From contig NZ_JOEI01000017.1 in NCBI RefSeq assembly GCF_000718095.1, positions 124,001 to 188,000 of the forward strand: a stretch of DNA of 64,000 nucleotides, in the 5' to 3' direction. Of this stretch, positions 16,594-24,503 are shown in pieces (the stretch's first letter is position 1; each line of letters begins with the position of its first letter). Under the pieces are notes generated by a model that saw only the letters and a list, made by a program, of their open reading frames with translations, searched no databases and was not told where the DNA came from. The translations under genes were made by a program, and so were the position numbers. The stretch comes from Streptomyces scopuliridis RB72 (GTDB lineage: Bacteria > Actinomycetota > Actinomycetes > Streptomycetales > Streptomycetaceae).

Positions 16594-16695
16594 TCAGCGC
16601 TGACCCTGGTACAGCTTCTTCACGGCCAGAACGGTGAAGGCGAGCACGCCGACGCAGACGAGGACCAGCAGGGAAGTGAAGAAAGCCTCAAGCAC
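16594..16695 (-). CDS. 33-aa single-span membrane microprotein
   Basis: A GTG at 16695 preceded by GAGGAG (6 nt spacing) opens a 33-codon ORF: LEAFFTSLLVLVCVGVLA and a basic tail KKLYQGQR. It is one transmembrane helix plus a cationic cytoplasmic end. The strong ribosome-binding site and the clean topology support a real gene despite its size. Such microproteins often modulate larger membrane partners; none is identified here. It lies between the nitrobindin gene and the membrane-anchored trio. Confidence 0.7.
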   Translation of the reverse strand: MLEAFFTSLLVLVCVGVLAFTVLAVKKLYQGQR

Positions 16696-16853
16696 GGCGT
16701 GCTCCTCGGATGAGCGGTAAGGGCGGTAAGGGCCGAGCCCCAGCCTAATGGGTGGGGACCCGGCCCTCTCGGCGAGGTACTCCGAGGTACGCGGGGACAC
16801 TCGGGGCGCCCGGAACCGACCGGGACCGCTCGCGAGTGCCCGACGGCCTCGGC

Positions 16854-17726
16854 TCAGCCGAGCAGCTGGTTCTGGAGGATCACCGTCTGACGGAACGGCA
16901 CGGCCGGAGCGCCGCCCTTCTTCTCGTGGACGATCAGCGCGAGGGTGTCGCCCGCGACGACATACGCCTGACGGACCTGCGTACCGTCGTACGGCGCGGG
17001 CTCCACGAACAGCTCCGCCGAGGTGCCCTCCACGGCGTCCCTCGCGAACTCCGACCAGCCCTCGTCGATCTCGGTCGTCGGTGCCCTGACGAGCGGAGCG
17101 CCCGCGTCGGCCCCGGACTCGATCTCCATGTCCTTGAATGCCTGGGCGAACGCGCCCGACTGGAAGCGCAGCAGATAGACGCGCGAGGAGGTGCCGTCCG
17201 GCATGGTCCAGCCGCGGGCCGCGATATGCCGTACGGCGTAGTCGCGCAGCGCCGGCCGGAGACCGGCCCGCCGGTCCTCGGCGTACTCGGATACGTACTG
17301 CTCGGTGCTCACCCAGCCTCCGGCCAGCTTCTTGTCCCCCGTGGCCCCGGCGGGGGCCGGGAGCAGCAGCTCACGCAGGTCGGCGTGGTGGATCTCGGCC
17401 GTGTTGCCCGGGGTGAAGGGGCGCGGGGAGCCGGACGGAAGGGCGGGCAGGGAGAGCCGGGGGTAGTCCCAGCGGCCGTCGTCCCGCGTCGCGAGCCCGG
17501 GTACGTCGCTGCGCTCCATCGAACTGATGCCGTACGCGGCGCCGGTGCCGAGCCCGGCGAAGACGACCACGGCGGCCGTCCAGCGGGCGACCGCGCGCAG
17601 CACCCGGCGGGGCGGCCGGGGAGCGGGGATGTGCACGACGGGCGGCTGCGGGGGCATGGGCGGCAGCGGCGGCGGTACGAGAACCGCGGGGCCGGGCTCC
17701 GCGGGGCCGGGGCTCTGCTCGGTCAT
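16854..17726 (-). CDS. Membrane-anchored extracytoplasmic protein C of trio
   Basis: A 290-aa protein. A Pro-rich cytoplasmic N-terminus (residues 1-40) is followed by one transmembrane helix (AVVVFAGLGTGAAYGISS) and an extracytoplasmic domain of about 220 residues with no recognised family. Its ATG overlaps the upstream gene's stop by 4 bp. All three members of this operon share the plan short tail, one helix, alpha/beta outer domain ending in a strand-like segment, which suggests ancient duplication. The function is unknown; a hetero-oligomeric envelope complex is a reasonable guess. Confidence 0.8.
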   Translation of the reverse strand: MTEQSPGPAEPGPAVLVPPPLPPMPPQPPVVHIPAPRPPRRVLRAVARWTAAVVVFAGLGTGAAYGISSMERSDVPGLATRDDGRWDYPRLSLPALPSGSPRPFTPGNTAEIHHADLRELLLPAPAGATGDKKLAGGWVSTEQYVSEYAEDRRAGLRPALRDYAVRHIAARGWTMPDGTSSRVYLLRFQSGAFAQAFKDMEIESGADAGAPLVRAPTTEIDEGWSEFARDAVEGTSAELFVEPAPYDGTQVRQAYVVAGDTLALIVHEKKGGAPAVPFRQTVILQNQLLG

Positions 17727-18586
17727 ACGTACCTCCCCGGGGATGCGATGTGGTCGAGCTGTTCCTTCATCAGTTCGGCGGCGGCGGACGAGTCGAACGG
17801 CTTCACCCCGGACGCGAGGAGAGTGACGGCCAGATCGCCGTCATACGCCACACACCGCATCGAGTCGAGGTCGGACTCGCCGCCCGTCTTCGGTGCCAGG
17901 AAGCACTCCGCCTTCCGGTGCCCCTCGATCTTCGGGCCCTTGCGGGCGCCGGGCCAGTCCGTCTCCGTGGCGTACCAACTCCGGAGGAACTGACGGTTCT
18001 CGGTCCGCATGAGATAGACCTCGGCAACGAGATCGACCGTCCCCGCTTCGTACGAGCGGACGGCGATGCCCTTGATGCCCAGCTTGTCGATCTCCTTGTT
18101 CAGCGCCCGGCGCAGTGGGCCGGAGAGGCCCTTGCCCTCGGACTTCATGAGCGCCGTCGCCTGCTTGCCGGTCAGCTCACCGTCGTTGCCGTACCCCTCG
18201 TTGCCGTACCCCGCGTTGCCGTACCCCTGCACGTCGGGACCGAGGCTGTAGCCACCGGGCACGGGCAGCAGCTTCCGGCTGAGCTCGGTGTCCGTACGGC
18301 CCTTGACGAAGTCCCCGGCGGGGTCGTTGTCCGGCTGGGTGATCGTCTTCGTCCAGACCGTGGTGCGAACGGTCCTGTCGGCCCCGTCAACGGTGGTCTT
18401 GATGAAACCGAGGCCGCCTGCGAGGGCGCCGAGGACCAGGACGGCGGGCAGGACGGTCCCGACGAGCCGGCGCGCGCGGGGGCGCGGGGCAGGAGTCGCG
18501 TCAGTCGCGTCAGTCGCGTCAGTCGCGTCAGTCGCGTCAACGGGGGATACGTCCGCGGGCGGCGGCGTCTCCAGGTCGTCGTTCAC
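17723..18586 (-). CDS. Membrane-anchored extracytoplasmic protein B of trio
   Basis: A 287-aa protein with a cytoplasmic tail holding a five-fold Asp-Ala-Thr repeat (encoded by 18495-18540), one transmembrane helix (VLPAVLVLGALAGGLGFI) and an outer domain. The outer domain includes a YGN-x-G repeat (YGNAGYGNEGYGND) and the conserved-looking RSYEAGTVDLVAEVYLMR. It overlaps its downstream neighbour by 4 bp, and the gene at 18583 overlaps its start by 4 bp. No catalytic motif is seen. Confidence 0.8.
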   Translation of the reverse strand: MNDDLETPPPADVSPVDATDATDATDATDATPAPRPRARRLVGTVLPAVLVLGALAGGLGFIKTTVDGADRTVRTTVWTKTITQPDNDPAGDFVKGRTDTELSRKLLPVPGGYSLGPDVQGYGNAGYGNEGYGNDGELTGKQATALMKSEGKGLSGPLRRALNKEIDKLGIKGIAVRSYEAGTVDLVAEVYLMRTENRQFLRSWYATETDWPGARKGPKIEGHRKAECFLAPKTGGESDLDSMRCVAYDGDLAVTLLASGVKPFDSSAAAELMKEQLDHIASPGRYV

Positions 18587-19329
18587 AGGCGCTCCAACTG
18601 CCGCTCGGCCAGCGTCCGGATGTCCTTCTTGCTGATCGGCTTGGCGTCGAACATGTTGATGTCGACCATGACGTCACCGCGATAGGCGATGGCGCGGGCG
18701 CGGTAGAACGGCAGATATCCGGCCTTCCGCTCGGGCTCGTAGAGGTAGTAACGGCCGTTGCCGCTGCCCTTGATGGGATCCCCCGAGTTGCCCGCGCTGA
18801 ACTCGTCGTCGTCGGGCATGTAGGACTGCTGCCCCTCCGCGTGATTGGCCGCGCCCATGGTGTAACTGGCCCGGAACTGAACGAGGTAGATGTTCACCGT
18901 GCGGTTCTCGCCCTGTGTCCAGGAGGCGCCCGCGGCCCGGCGGAAGTCGCCCTTCAACATGTCCTCGAACACGCTGTCCGGTTCCTGGAAGTCGCCGGCG
19001 AACATGTCGAGCGACATCCACCCGTCGCTGAGCCAGTCCGGGAAGGCTTCCTCCGCACCGGAGGGTTTGCCGACCAGCAGCTTGCGCAGATCACCGTCCG
19101 TCCTGACCCGGGTGTCCTGCTTCGCGGACAGCGGCTCCGCTTCCTCCCCCTTGGGCAGGGATTTCGCGGGATACGTCACGCCCGGCTGGGCGAGCAGTGG
19201 CAGGGGCGTCGGCTCACGGTCGGCCTGGACCGCGTACCCGGTGGCCGTTCCGGCGACGATGCCGAGTACGGCCGCGGCGGCGATGAGCAGGGTCGTACGA
19301 CCGCGTCTTCGTCTTCGTTGATTTTCCAA
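18583..19329 (-). CDS. Membrane-anchored extracytoplasmic protein A of trio
   Basis: About 248 aa from a likely TTG start at 19329 (TTGGAAAATCAACG, with GGGGGA upstream). The frame stays open to 19722, so the start is uncertain. A poly-Arg stretch (RRRRRGR) precedes a transmembrane helix (TTLLIAAAAVLGIVAGTATGY), then an outer domain with VNIYLVQFRASYTMGAANHA and a strand VMVDINMF near the end. It is the first gene of the overlapping trio and resembles the other two in plan. It is divergent from the DsrE-like gene, with about 120 bp between starts. Confidence 0.75.
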   Translation of the reverse strand: MENQRRRRRGRTTLLIAAAAVLGIVAGTATGYAVQADREPTPLPLLAQPGVTYPAKSLPKGEEAEPLSAKQDTRVRTDGDLRKLLVGKPSGAEEAFPDWLSDGWMSLDMFAGDFQEPDSVFEDMLKGDFRRAAGASWTQGENRTVNIYLVQFRASYTMGAANHAEGQQSYMPDDDEFSAGNSGDPIKGSGNGRYYLYEPERKAGYLPFYRARAIAYRGDVMVDINMFDAKPISKKDIRTLAERQLERL

Positions 19330-19447
19330 AGGGGTCCCCCACGAGACCTGAGGCGCATGGCCTGAGGCGCGGATTCCGTTATCCGCGCACAGACCTGACC
19401 GACAGACCGAGGGAGTGGTTGTATCCGCGCGGATTACAGTTCGGCAT

Positions 19448-19816
19448 ATGCACTCCGCGAAGAAGCTCGTGATCAAAGTGACCGCCGGGGCCGACGCACC
19501 CGAGCGCTGTTCCCAGGCCTTCACGGTGGCGGCGGTCGCCGTGGCCAGTGGGGTGGAGGTCTCGCTGTGGCTGACGGGCGAGTCCGCGTGGTTCGCGCTG
19601 CCGGGGCGGGCGGCGGAGTTCGAGCTGCCGCACTCCGCGCCGCTGCCGGAACTCATCGAGTCGATCCAGGCGGCCGGCCTGATCACGCTGTGCACGCAGT
19701 GTGCGGCCCGGCGGGACATCACGGAGAAGGATGTGCTGGACGGCGTACGGATCGCCGGGGCTCAGGTCTTCGTCAGCGAGATCATGGCGGACGGCGTGCA
19801 GGCGCTCGTCTACTGA
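19448..19816 (+). CDS. DsrE-family protein
   Basis: A 122-aa protein with a DsrE/DsrF-like fold: KLVIKVTAGADAPERCSQAF at the N-terminus, then a LWLTGESAW strand and a TLCTQCAARRDI segment with two Cys near residues 85-90. DsrE-type proteins take part in sulfur relay or are uncharacterised oligomers. Sulfur-related genes (sulfurtransferase, DUF1416) lie just downstream on the other strand, which fits. The ATG at 19448 gives the natural N-terminus. Confidence 0.85.
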   Translation: MHSAKKLVIKVTAGADAPERCSQAFTVAAVAVASGVEVSLWLTGESAWFALPGRAAEFELPHSAPLPELIESIQAAGLITLCTQCAARRDITEKDVLDGVRIAGAQVFVSEIMADGVQALVY

Positions 19817-20105
19817 CGCGCCTGCCCCGCCGCCGCTCGTCGTGGTGGTGGTCCCTGTGTTCCAGCTCGTCCAGCCACTTCTCGGACTCGGTCGGGGCGT
19901 CGACCGGCGGTTCGTCCCACCAGCGATCGTCGCGGTCCTTCGTATTGCCGACGATGGCGGCGGCCGGCGGAATCAGCATCGCCACGAAGCTCATGATCAC
20001 GGCGGCCGGCACCGAGATGTCGCGCACGAAAGTCCAGGCGGAGACGAAGAGGACCAGGCATCCGCCCATGAGCAGGAAGTACCGACGACGGCGTCGCGCG
20101 TACAT
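19782..20105 (-). CDS. DUF3099-family membrane protein
   Basis: A 107-aa protein typical of DUF3099: an Arg-rich start (MYARRRRRYF), two transmembrane helices (LLMGGCLVLFVSAWTFV and AVIMSFVAMLIPPAAAIV) and the motif DRDDRWWDEP, then a charged His-rich tail. The role of the family is unknown. Its 3' end overlaps the convergent DsrE gene by 35 bp. Confidence 0.88.
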   Translation of the reverse strand: MYARRRRRYFLLMGGCLVLFVSAWTFVRDISVPAAVIMSFVAMLIPPAAAIVGNTKDRDDRWWDEPPVDAPTESEKWLDELEHRDHHHDERRRGRRVSRRAPARRPP

Positions 20106-20169
20106 ATCTTCAGCGTACGCCCGGGAATGCCCGGATCGGCCCGGCCCGGATCGGCCCGGCCCGCATGAA

Positions 20170-20211
20170 CGGCCGGAGGGCCGCACCCCAGGGGGTACGG
20201 CCCTCCGGCCG
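20170..20211. terminator. 14-bp perfect-stem terminator hairpin
   Basis: CGGCCGGAGGGCCG (20170-20183) pairs perfectly with CGGCCCTCCGGCCG (20198-20211) around a 14-nt loop. It lies downstream of the DUF1416 stop (minus strand) and upstream of DUF3099. There is no U-tract, as is usual in Streptomyces. It is the likely end of the sulfurtransferase operon. Confidence 0.8.
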
Positions 20212-20216
20212 GTGAG

Positions 20217-20266
20217 AGAAGAGCTCGGTCCGCGCGAAGAGCTCGGTCCGCGAAGAGCTCAGACCG
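20217..20266. repeat. Tandem 16-18 bp repeat spanning the DUF1416 stop codon
   Basis: GAAGAGCTCGGTCCGCG occurs twice head to tail (from about 20219 and 20236), followed by the variant GAAGAGCTCAGACCGCG (from 20252), which contains the DUF1416 stop codon. The end of the gene has thus been copied downstream of itself. See also the pit 3' repeats at 47329. Confidence 0.75.
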
Positions 20267-20546
20267 CGATCGCGACCTCGGAGAGGCCCCCGGTCTGCGC
20301 GACGACCGTACGGTCCGCCGTGGCGCCCGGGACGAGGGCGCGCAGCGTCCACGTGCCCTCGGCCGCGTAGAAGCGGAACTGGCCGGTCGCCGAGGTCGGG
20401 ACCTCCGCGGTGAATTCTCCGGTCGAGTCCAGCAGGCGTACGTAACCGGTGACGGGCTCGCCGTCGCGGGTCACGGAACCCTGGATGGTGGTCTCACCGG
20501 GCTTGATCGTCGAAGCGTCGGGGCCGCCGGCCTGTGCTCCACACAT
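20259..20546 (-). CDS. DUF1416-family protein
   Basis: A 95-aa protein beginning CGAQAGGPDASTIKPGETTI, with a carboxypeptidase-regulatory-like beta-sandwich look (GSVTRDGEPVTGYVRLLDSTG). The family is actinobacterial, of unknown role, and routinely follows the thiosulfate sulfurtransferase gene. The ATG at 20546 has GGAGG upstream, and the gap to the sulfurtransferase stop is 29 bp, so the two form an operon. The Cys at position 2 is typical of the family and could carry sulfur (inference). Confidence 0.9.
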   Translation of the reverse strand: MCGAQAGGPDASTIKPGETTIQGSVTRDGEPVTGYVRLLDSTGEFTAEVPTSATGQFRFYAAEGTWTLRALVPGATADRTVVAQTGGLSEVAIAV

Positions 20547-20575
20547 ACTGTTCAGTCCTCCGGGTCGGGGCGTGA

Positions 20576-21415
20576 TTACTTGTTGGCGCCGAGCTCGATC
20601 GGCACACCGACGAGCGAGCCGTACTCGGTCCACGAGCCGTCGTAGTTCTTGACGTTCTCGACACCGAGCAGCTCGTGCAGCACGAACCAGGTGAGCGCGG
20701 AGCGCTCGCCGATACGGCAGTAGGCGACGGTGTCCTTGGTCAGGTCGACCTGCTCGTCGGCGTAGAGCTCCTTGAGCTCGTCGTCCGACTTGAAGGTGCC
20801 GTCGTCGTTGGCGTTCTTGGACCACGGGATGTTGCGCGCGGTCGGGATGTGACCCGGACGCTGCGACTGCTCCTGCGGGAGGTGCGCCGGAGCGAGCAGC
20901 TTGCCGCTGAACTCGTCGGGCGAGCGCACGTCGACCAGGTTCTGCGTGCCGATCGCGGCGACCGCGTCGTCACGGAAGGCACGGATCGAGGTGTTCTGGG
21001 CCTTGGCCTTGTACGTGGTGGCGGCACGCGTCGGGACGGCGTCGACCAGGTCGCGGGAGTCCAGCTCCCACTTCTTGCGGCCGCCGTCGAGGAGCTTGAC
21101 GGAGTCGTGCCCGTACAGCTTGAAGTACCAGTACGCGTAGGACGCGAACCAGTTGTTGTTGCCGCCGTAGAGGATGACGGTGTCGTCGTTGGCGATGCCC
21201 TTGGCCGACAGGAGCTTCTCGAAGCCCTCCTGGTCGACGAAGTCACGGCGGACCGGGTCCTGGAGGTCCTTCTTCCAGTCGATCCTGACAGCGTTCTTGA
21301 TGTGGTTCTTGTCGTAGGCCGAGGTGTCCTCGTCGACCTCGACAATGACCACCTTCGGGTCGTCGATGTGGGCCTCGACCCAGTCGGCGTCTACCAGGAC
21401 GTCGCTGCGGCTCAT
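20576..21415 (-). CDS. Thiosulfate sulfurtransferase (two-domain rhodanese)
   Basis: A 279-aa protein with two rhodanese domains. The inactive N-terminal one includes DTSAYDKNHIKNAVRIDW. The C-terminal one carries the active-site loop YCRIGERS with the persulfide-forming Cys233. CysA/SseA-type enzymes move sulfane sulfur from thiosulfate to cyanide or thiol acceptors and take part in sulfur assimilation. The gene is followed by DUF1416 and preceded by a 26-codon leader ORF with LCR motifs (21603-21683), so sulfur-dependent control is likely. Confidence 0.95.
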   Translation of the reverse strand: MSRSDVLVDADWVEAHIDDPKVVIVEVDEDTSAYDKNHIKNAVRIDWKKDLQDPVRRDFVDQEGFEKLLSAKGIANDDTVILYGGNNNWFASYAYWYFKLYGHDSVKLLDGGRKKWELDSRDLVDAVPTRAATTYKAKAQNTSIRAFRDDAVAAIGTQNLVDVRSPDEFSGKLLAPAHLPQEQSQRPGHIPTARNIPWSKNANDDGTFKSDDELKELYADEQVDLTKDTVAYCRIGERSALTWFVLHELLGVENVKNYDGSWTEYGSLVGVPIELGANK

Positions 21416-21602
21416 GCTGTTCTCCTCCGGGGATGGGGTCTCCCCTGCTCGTTAAGAGCTTGGGGAAGTGCGGCGGGCTGCGAGGTGCGGGGCGCGGCTG
21501 CTGCCGCTGCTTCCGGGCACGGGGCCCGGGCCGGCGTACGGCGCGCGGGTGGCCCTGAGAATCTCGAAGGGCCCGGCGGGAAACGGGACGCGAATGTCCC
21601 GC

Positions 21603-21683
21603 TCAGACGGTGCGACAGAGCATGGCGGCGACGCGGCACAGGTCAACTGCCCGCCGCTTCGTGAAGTCCGCCTGTTGCGTCAT
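21603..21683 (-). CDS. Cysteine-containing leader peptide upstream of the sulfurtransferase gene
   Basis: A 26-codon ORF, ATG at 21683 to TGA at 21603, encodes MTQQADFTKRRAVDLCRVAA then MLCRTV. The arrangement RR-x-VDLCRV-x(4)-LCR is that of the putative leader peptides found ahead of sulfur-assimilation genes in Streptomyces. Related actinobacterial uORFs sense cysteine through ribosome stalling at Cys codons. Its stop lies 187 bp before the sulfurtransferase ATG, leaving room for an attenuator. That this copy is functional is inferred. Confidence 0.85.
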   Translation of the reverse strand: MTQQADFTKRRAVDLCRVAAMLCRTV

Positions 21684-21945
21684 ACGTCCGATCGTAGGGA
21701 CGTCCCGGCGGACATGTCACCGGCGTGTCACATCGTGAGACTCGATCGTCCGGAAGGCGAGACAATCGTGTGGTCGGCGCGGTGTCCGCCGACCGGCCGG
21801 GGCCCGGCGTCCCGCTGTCATCTGAGGAGCGGACGCCGACGTCTCACCATCCGGTTACCCGCCCTCCGGACGGCGCTAACTCCCTCGGGGGGCGGCGCTC
21901 CGCTCGCGGTCCTGCCCTGAGGCCCGCGGTCGGCCGGTCAGCCGG

Positions 21946-22695
21946 TCAGCCGGTCAGGGAGACGTTCGTCCCGGCGCCGGAGAAGTGCAGACCGTCCTCG
22001 GCCGCCGTGACCTTGTCGAGCTTGATGGTCGACGGCAGCCCGTCGATCTTCAGGTCGTAATCGACCACGTCCCGCACCTGCTCGTCCATGCCCGGCACCG
22101 GCAGTTCGGGAAGGGTCGCGGCCTTCAGCCGGACCGTGTCGCCGCCCTCCAGCGTCACCGTGCTGTACGCCGTGACGGTCCGGCCGCCCAGCAGGGCCTT
22201 GACGGTGTCAGGGATCTCGACGCCCGCGCCCTCCAGCACGTCCGTCAGCGGCCCGGAGACCTTGACCTGCCCCTTCGCGGCCCGCTCGGCACCGGCGTAG
22301 CCGACAGTCGCGCCCTTCGGCGCCGACTTGGCGAGGTCCGCATACGAGATGCGCGCCGAGCCGTTGGCCTGCCCGGCCACGGCGGATGAGAAGCTGCTGT
22401 CGATCTTGACGTCCTTCAGCTGGGCCTTGACCTCGGTCACCCGGACGTCGTGGCCGTCGGCCGTGGCGTTGACGCCGTCGAGGCCGATCTCGACCTCGTC
22501 CAGCGAGGTGCCGAGGACCTGGGTCAGGAAGGGGAAGCCCTTGATGGAGACGTCGGGCTGGGAGGTCAGCCCCGCGCTCGACCTGACCCGGTCGGCGACC
22601 TCGCTCTCGGCGAAGTACACCGCCGCCCGGTCCGCGGCGACGAACAGCCCGCCGAAGATCACGACGAATATCAGCAGTATTCGCAGCGCGCGCAT
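21946..22695 (-). CDS. LmeA-like DUF2993 phospholipid-binding protein
   Basis: A 249-aa protein with an N-terminal transmembrane/signal anchor (ALRILLIFVVIFGGLFVAAD) and the DUF2993 pattern (ESEVADRVRSSAGLTSQPDV, then IKGFPFLTQVLGTSLDEVEI). LmeA of mycobacteria is a periplasmic lipid-binding protein needed for lipomannan elongation, while most Streptomyces homologues are uncharacterised. The ATG at 22695 gives the signal-anchor start. It stands alone on the minus strand, with about 190 bp to the next gene upstream. Confidence 0.9.
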   Translation of the reverse strand: MRALRILLIFVVIFGGLFVAADRAAVYFAESEVADRVRSSAGLTSQPDVSIKGFPFLTQVLGTSLDEVEIGLDGVNATADGHDVRVTEVKAQLKDVKIDSSFSSAVAGQANGSARISYADLAKSAPKGATVGYAGAERAAKGQVKVSGPLTDVLEGAGVEIPDTVKALLGGRTVTAYSTVTLEGGDTVRLKAATLPELPVPGMDEQVRDVVDYDLKIDGLPSTIKLDKVTAAEDGLHFSGAGTNVSLTG

Positions 22696-22885
22696 GGTTC
22701 GGTGTCCCCCACTCTGATCGTTTCTGCCCCCTGACGACCGTGAGCGTAACGCCAGTCGGGTCGGCCGCATGTCGGAGTGATCGACGAACGGCGCGGACGT
22801 ACGGTTCCCCGCCGGCCCCCGTCGGCCGTGCGCCGTGCGTCACTCGGGCCCGTCAGGTCCGGGTCGGATCCCGGGCAGGTCCGCG

Positions 22886-24238
22886 TCAGGCAAGCATGCG
22901 GCCCAGCAGGTAGACGGCGGGAGCGGCGGCCGTGAGCGGCAGCGCCACTCCGGCGGTCATGTGCACGAAGCGCGACGGGTAGTCGTAGCTCGCCGCGCGC
23001 AGCCCGACCAGCGCGCAGACCCCCGCGCCGAGCCCCAGCAGCGCGCCCTGGCTGCCCAGGTCCGTCATGCCGCCCGCCGCGATCCCGGCGCCCGCGCCGG
23101 CCAGCAGGGCCACCACGACGGAGACGAACCCCGGCAGCGGCAGCGCGCGGGCCACGGTCGCCGCGGCGACCGCCACACCGCCGACGACCACCGCGTCCGG
23201 CACGGCCGCGAGCTGGCCGGTGGCGAGGATGGCGAGCGCGGCCGAGGCGACGGTGGCCATCAGGCCCGTCATCCGCTCATCGGCGCTCGCGCGGCTGCGC
23301 AGCTGCAGGACGACGACCAGCAGCACCCACACACCGAGGGTGCCGATGATCGCGGCGGGGGCGTTCTCCCGGCCCGCCGCGAGCACGGCGATATCGGCGG
23401 TGATCCCGCCGAGGAAGGCGAGCGCGATGCCCTGCCTGGCCGGCCACATGCCGTTCAGCCGGAACCAGCCGGCCGCCGTGACGGCCTGGAGCAGGACGAG
23501 CGGGACGAGCAGCGCGTACGGCCCGATGGCCGCGCCGCCGGCCAGCAGCAGGCCGAGCACGGCGGTCAGCCCGGCGGGCTGGATGCCCGGCGGAATGATC
23601 GGCGAGCGGCCCTCTGCGCGGGCGCGCTGGGCGTCGGTGATCCGGGCGTTGCCCATGGTGGTGGGCGCGCTGTAGCCGTCGGCGGAGCCGGGAGGCGTGG
23701 TGCCGGGAGCAGCGGTGAAGGGCGCCTGGTTCGGGTTCCCGGCCCCGGCCGGAGCCTGGGGCGCGTACGGCGCCGAGGCGGGCGACGGCACGCCCGACGG
23801 TACGTTCGACGGCATCTCCGGGGGCAGCGGGTAGGCGCCCTGCGGCGGCAGATACGCGGTGTCGGCGGCGGCAGCGGCCTGCTGCGGCTGGTACGCCTGT
23901 CCCTGGGCCTGGCCCTGCGCGGGGTAGTACGGCCCCTGCGCCTGGGCGTGGGGTTGGTACTGGGTGTCCCAGGTCTGGCCCTCCCACGTCTGCGCGGCGG
24001 GCTCCTGCTGGGCCTGGGGCTGAGGCTCGTACTGGGGCTCGGCCCAGCCCTGCGAGGCGCCCGGGTCCTGGTACGCGCCGTTCGCCCCGTTCATCCCGTT
24101 CGCGCCGTAGGACGGCTGCTGCGGGCGGCCGTACTGGTCGTACTGAGCCTGGTTCCGGGCCTGGTCCCCGTACGGCCCGTGCCAGTGCTGCTGCCCCTGC
24201 CCCTGGCCGTACCGATACTGCTGATCGTCGTCGCTCAT
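22886..24238 (-). CDS. Polytopic membrane protein with Q/Y-rich cytoplasmic tail
   Basis: A 450-aa protein. About 210 N-terminal residues are Gln/Tyr/Pro/Ala-rich and low in complexity (YRYGQGQGQQHWHGPYGDQ). The rest has about eight to ten transmembrane helices (for example LTAVLGLLLAGGAAIGPYAL). No family is recognised with certainty; the membrane part could be a transporter or scaffold. The ATG at 24238 lies 10 bp after the MoaD-like stop, so it is in an operon with the hydrolase-MoaD frame. The disordered tail may recruit partners (inference). Confidence 0.78.
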   Translation of the reverse strand: MSDDDQQYRYGQGQGQQHWHGPYGDQARNQAQYDQYGRPQQPSYGANGMNGANGAYQDPGASQGWAEPQYEPQPQAQQEPAAQTWEGQTWDTQYQPHAQAQGPYYPAQGQAQGQAYQPQQAAAAADTAYLPPQGAYPLPPEMPSNVPSGVPSPASAPYAPQAPAGAGNPNQAPFTAAPGTTPPGSADGYSAPTTMGNARITDAQRARAEGRSPIIPPGIQPAGLTAVLGLLLAGGAAIGPYALLVPLVLLQAVTAAGWFRLNGMWPARQGIALAFLGGITADIAVLAAGRENAPAAIIGTLGVWVLLVVVLQLRSRASADERMTGLMATVASAALAILATGQLAAVPDAVVVGGVAVAAATVARALPLPGFVSVVVALLAGAGAGIAAGGMTDLGSQGALLGLGAGVCALVGLRAASYDYPSRFVHMTAGVALPLTAAAPAVYLLGRMLA

Positions 24239-24248
24239 GTTCTGCGGT

Positions 24249-24503
24249 TCACCCTCCTGCGAACGGCGGGAGCACCTCGACCGTGCCGCCCTCGGCAAGC
24301 CGTACGGTCTCATGCCCACGGGTCCCCACGGGGTCACCGTCGACGATGAAGGAACACCTCTGGAGTACGCGGACCAGCTCGCCCGGGTGCCTCACCCGCG
24401 CGGCGGCGAGCGCGTCGGCCAGGTTGTCCGCCGCGTACGGCTCCTCCGCGGTGCCCGCGGCGGCCTTGGCCGCGGCCCAGTAGCGGATCGTGCCCGATGC
24501 CAT
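24249..24503 (-). CDS. MoaD/ThiS-like small protein (internal start in hydrolase frame)
   Basis: An ATG at 24503 is preceded by AAAGGAG (8 nt spacing), opening an 84-aa beta-grasp protein: ASGTIRYWAAAKAAAG at the start, C-terminal GG as needed for adenylation and thiocarboxylation. MoaD and ThiS carry sulfur for molybdopterin or thiamine synthesis; no other moa or thi genes lie nearby. It shares reading frame and stop with the larger hydrolase ORF, so free and fused forms may both exist. Confidence 0.8.
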   Translation of the reverse strand: MASGTIRYWAAAKAAAGTAEEPYAADNLADALAAARVRHPGELVRVLQRCSFIVDGDPVGTRGHETVRLAEGGTVEVLPPFAGG

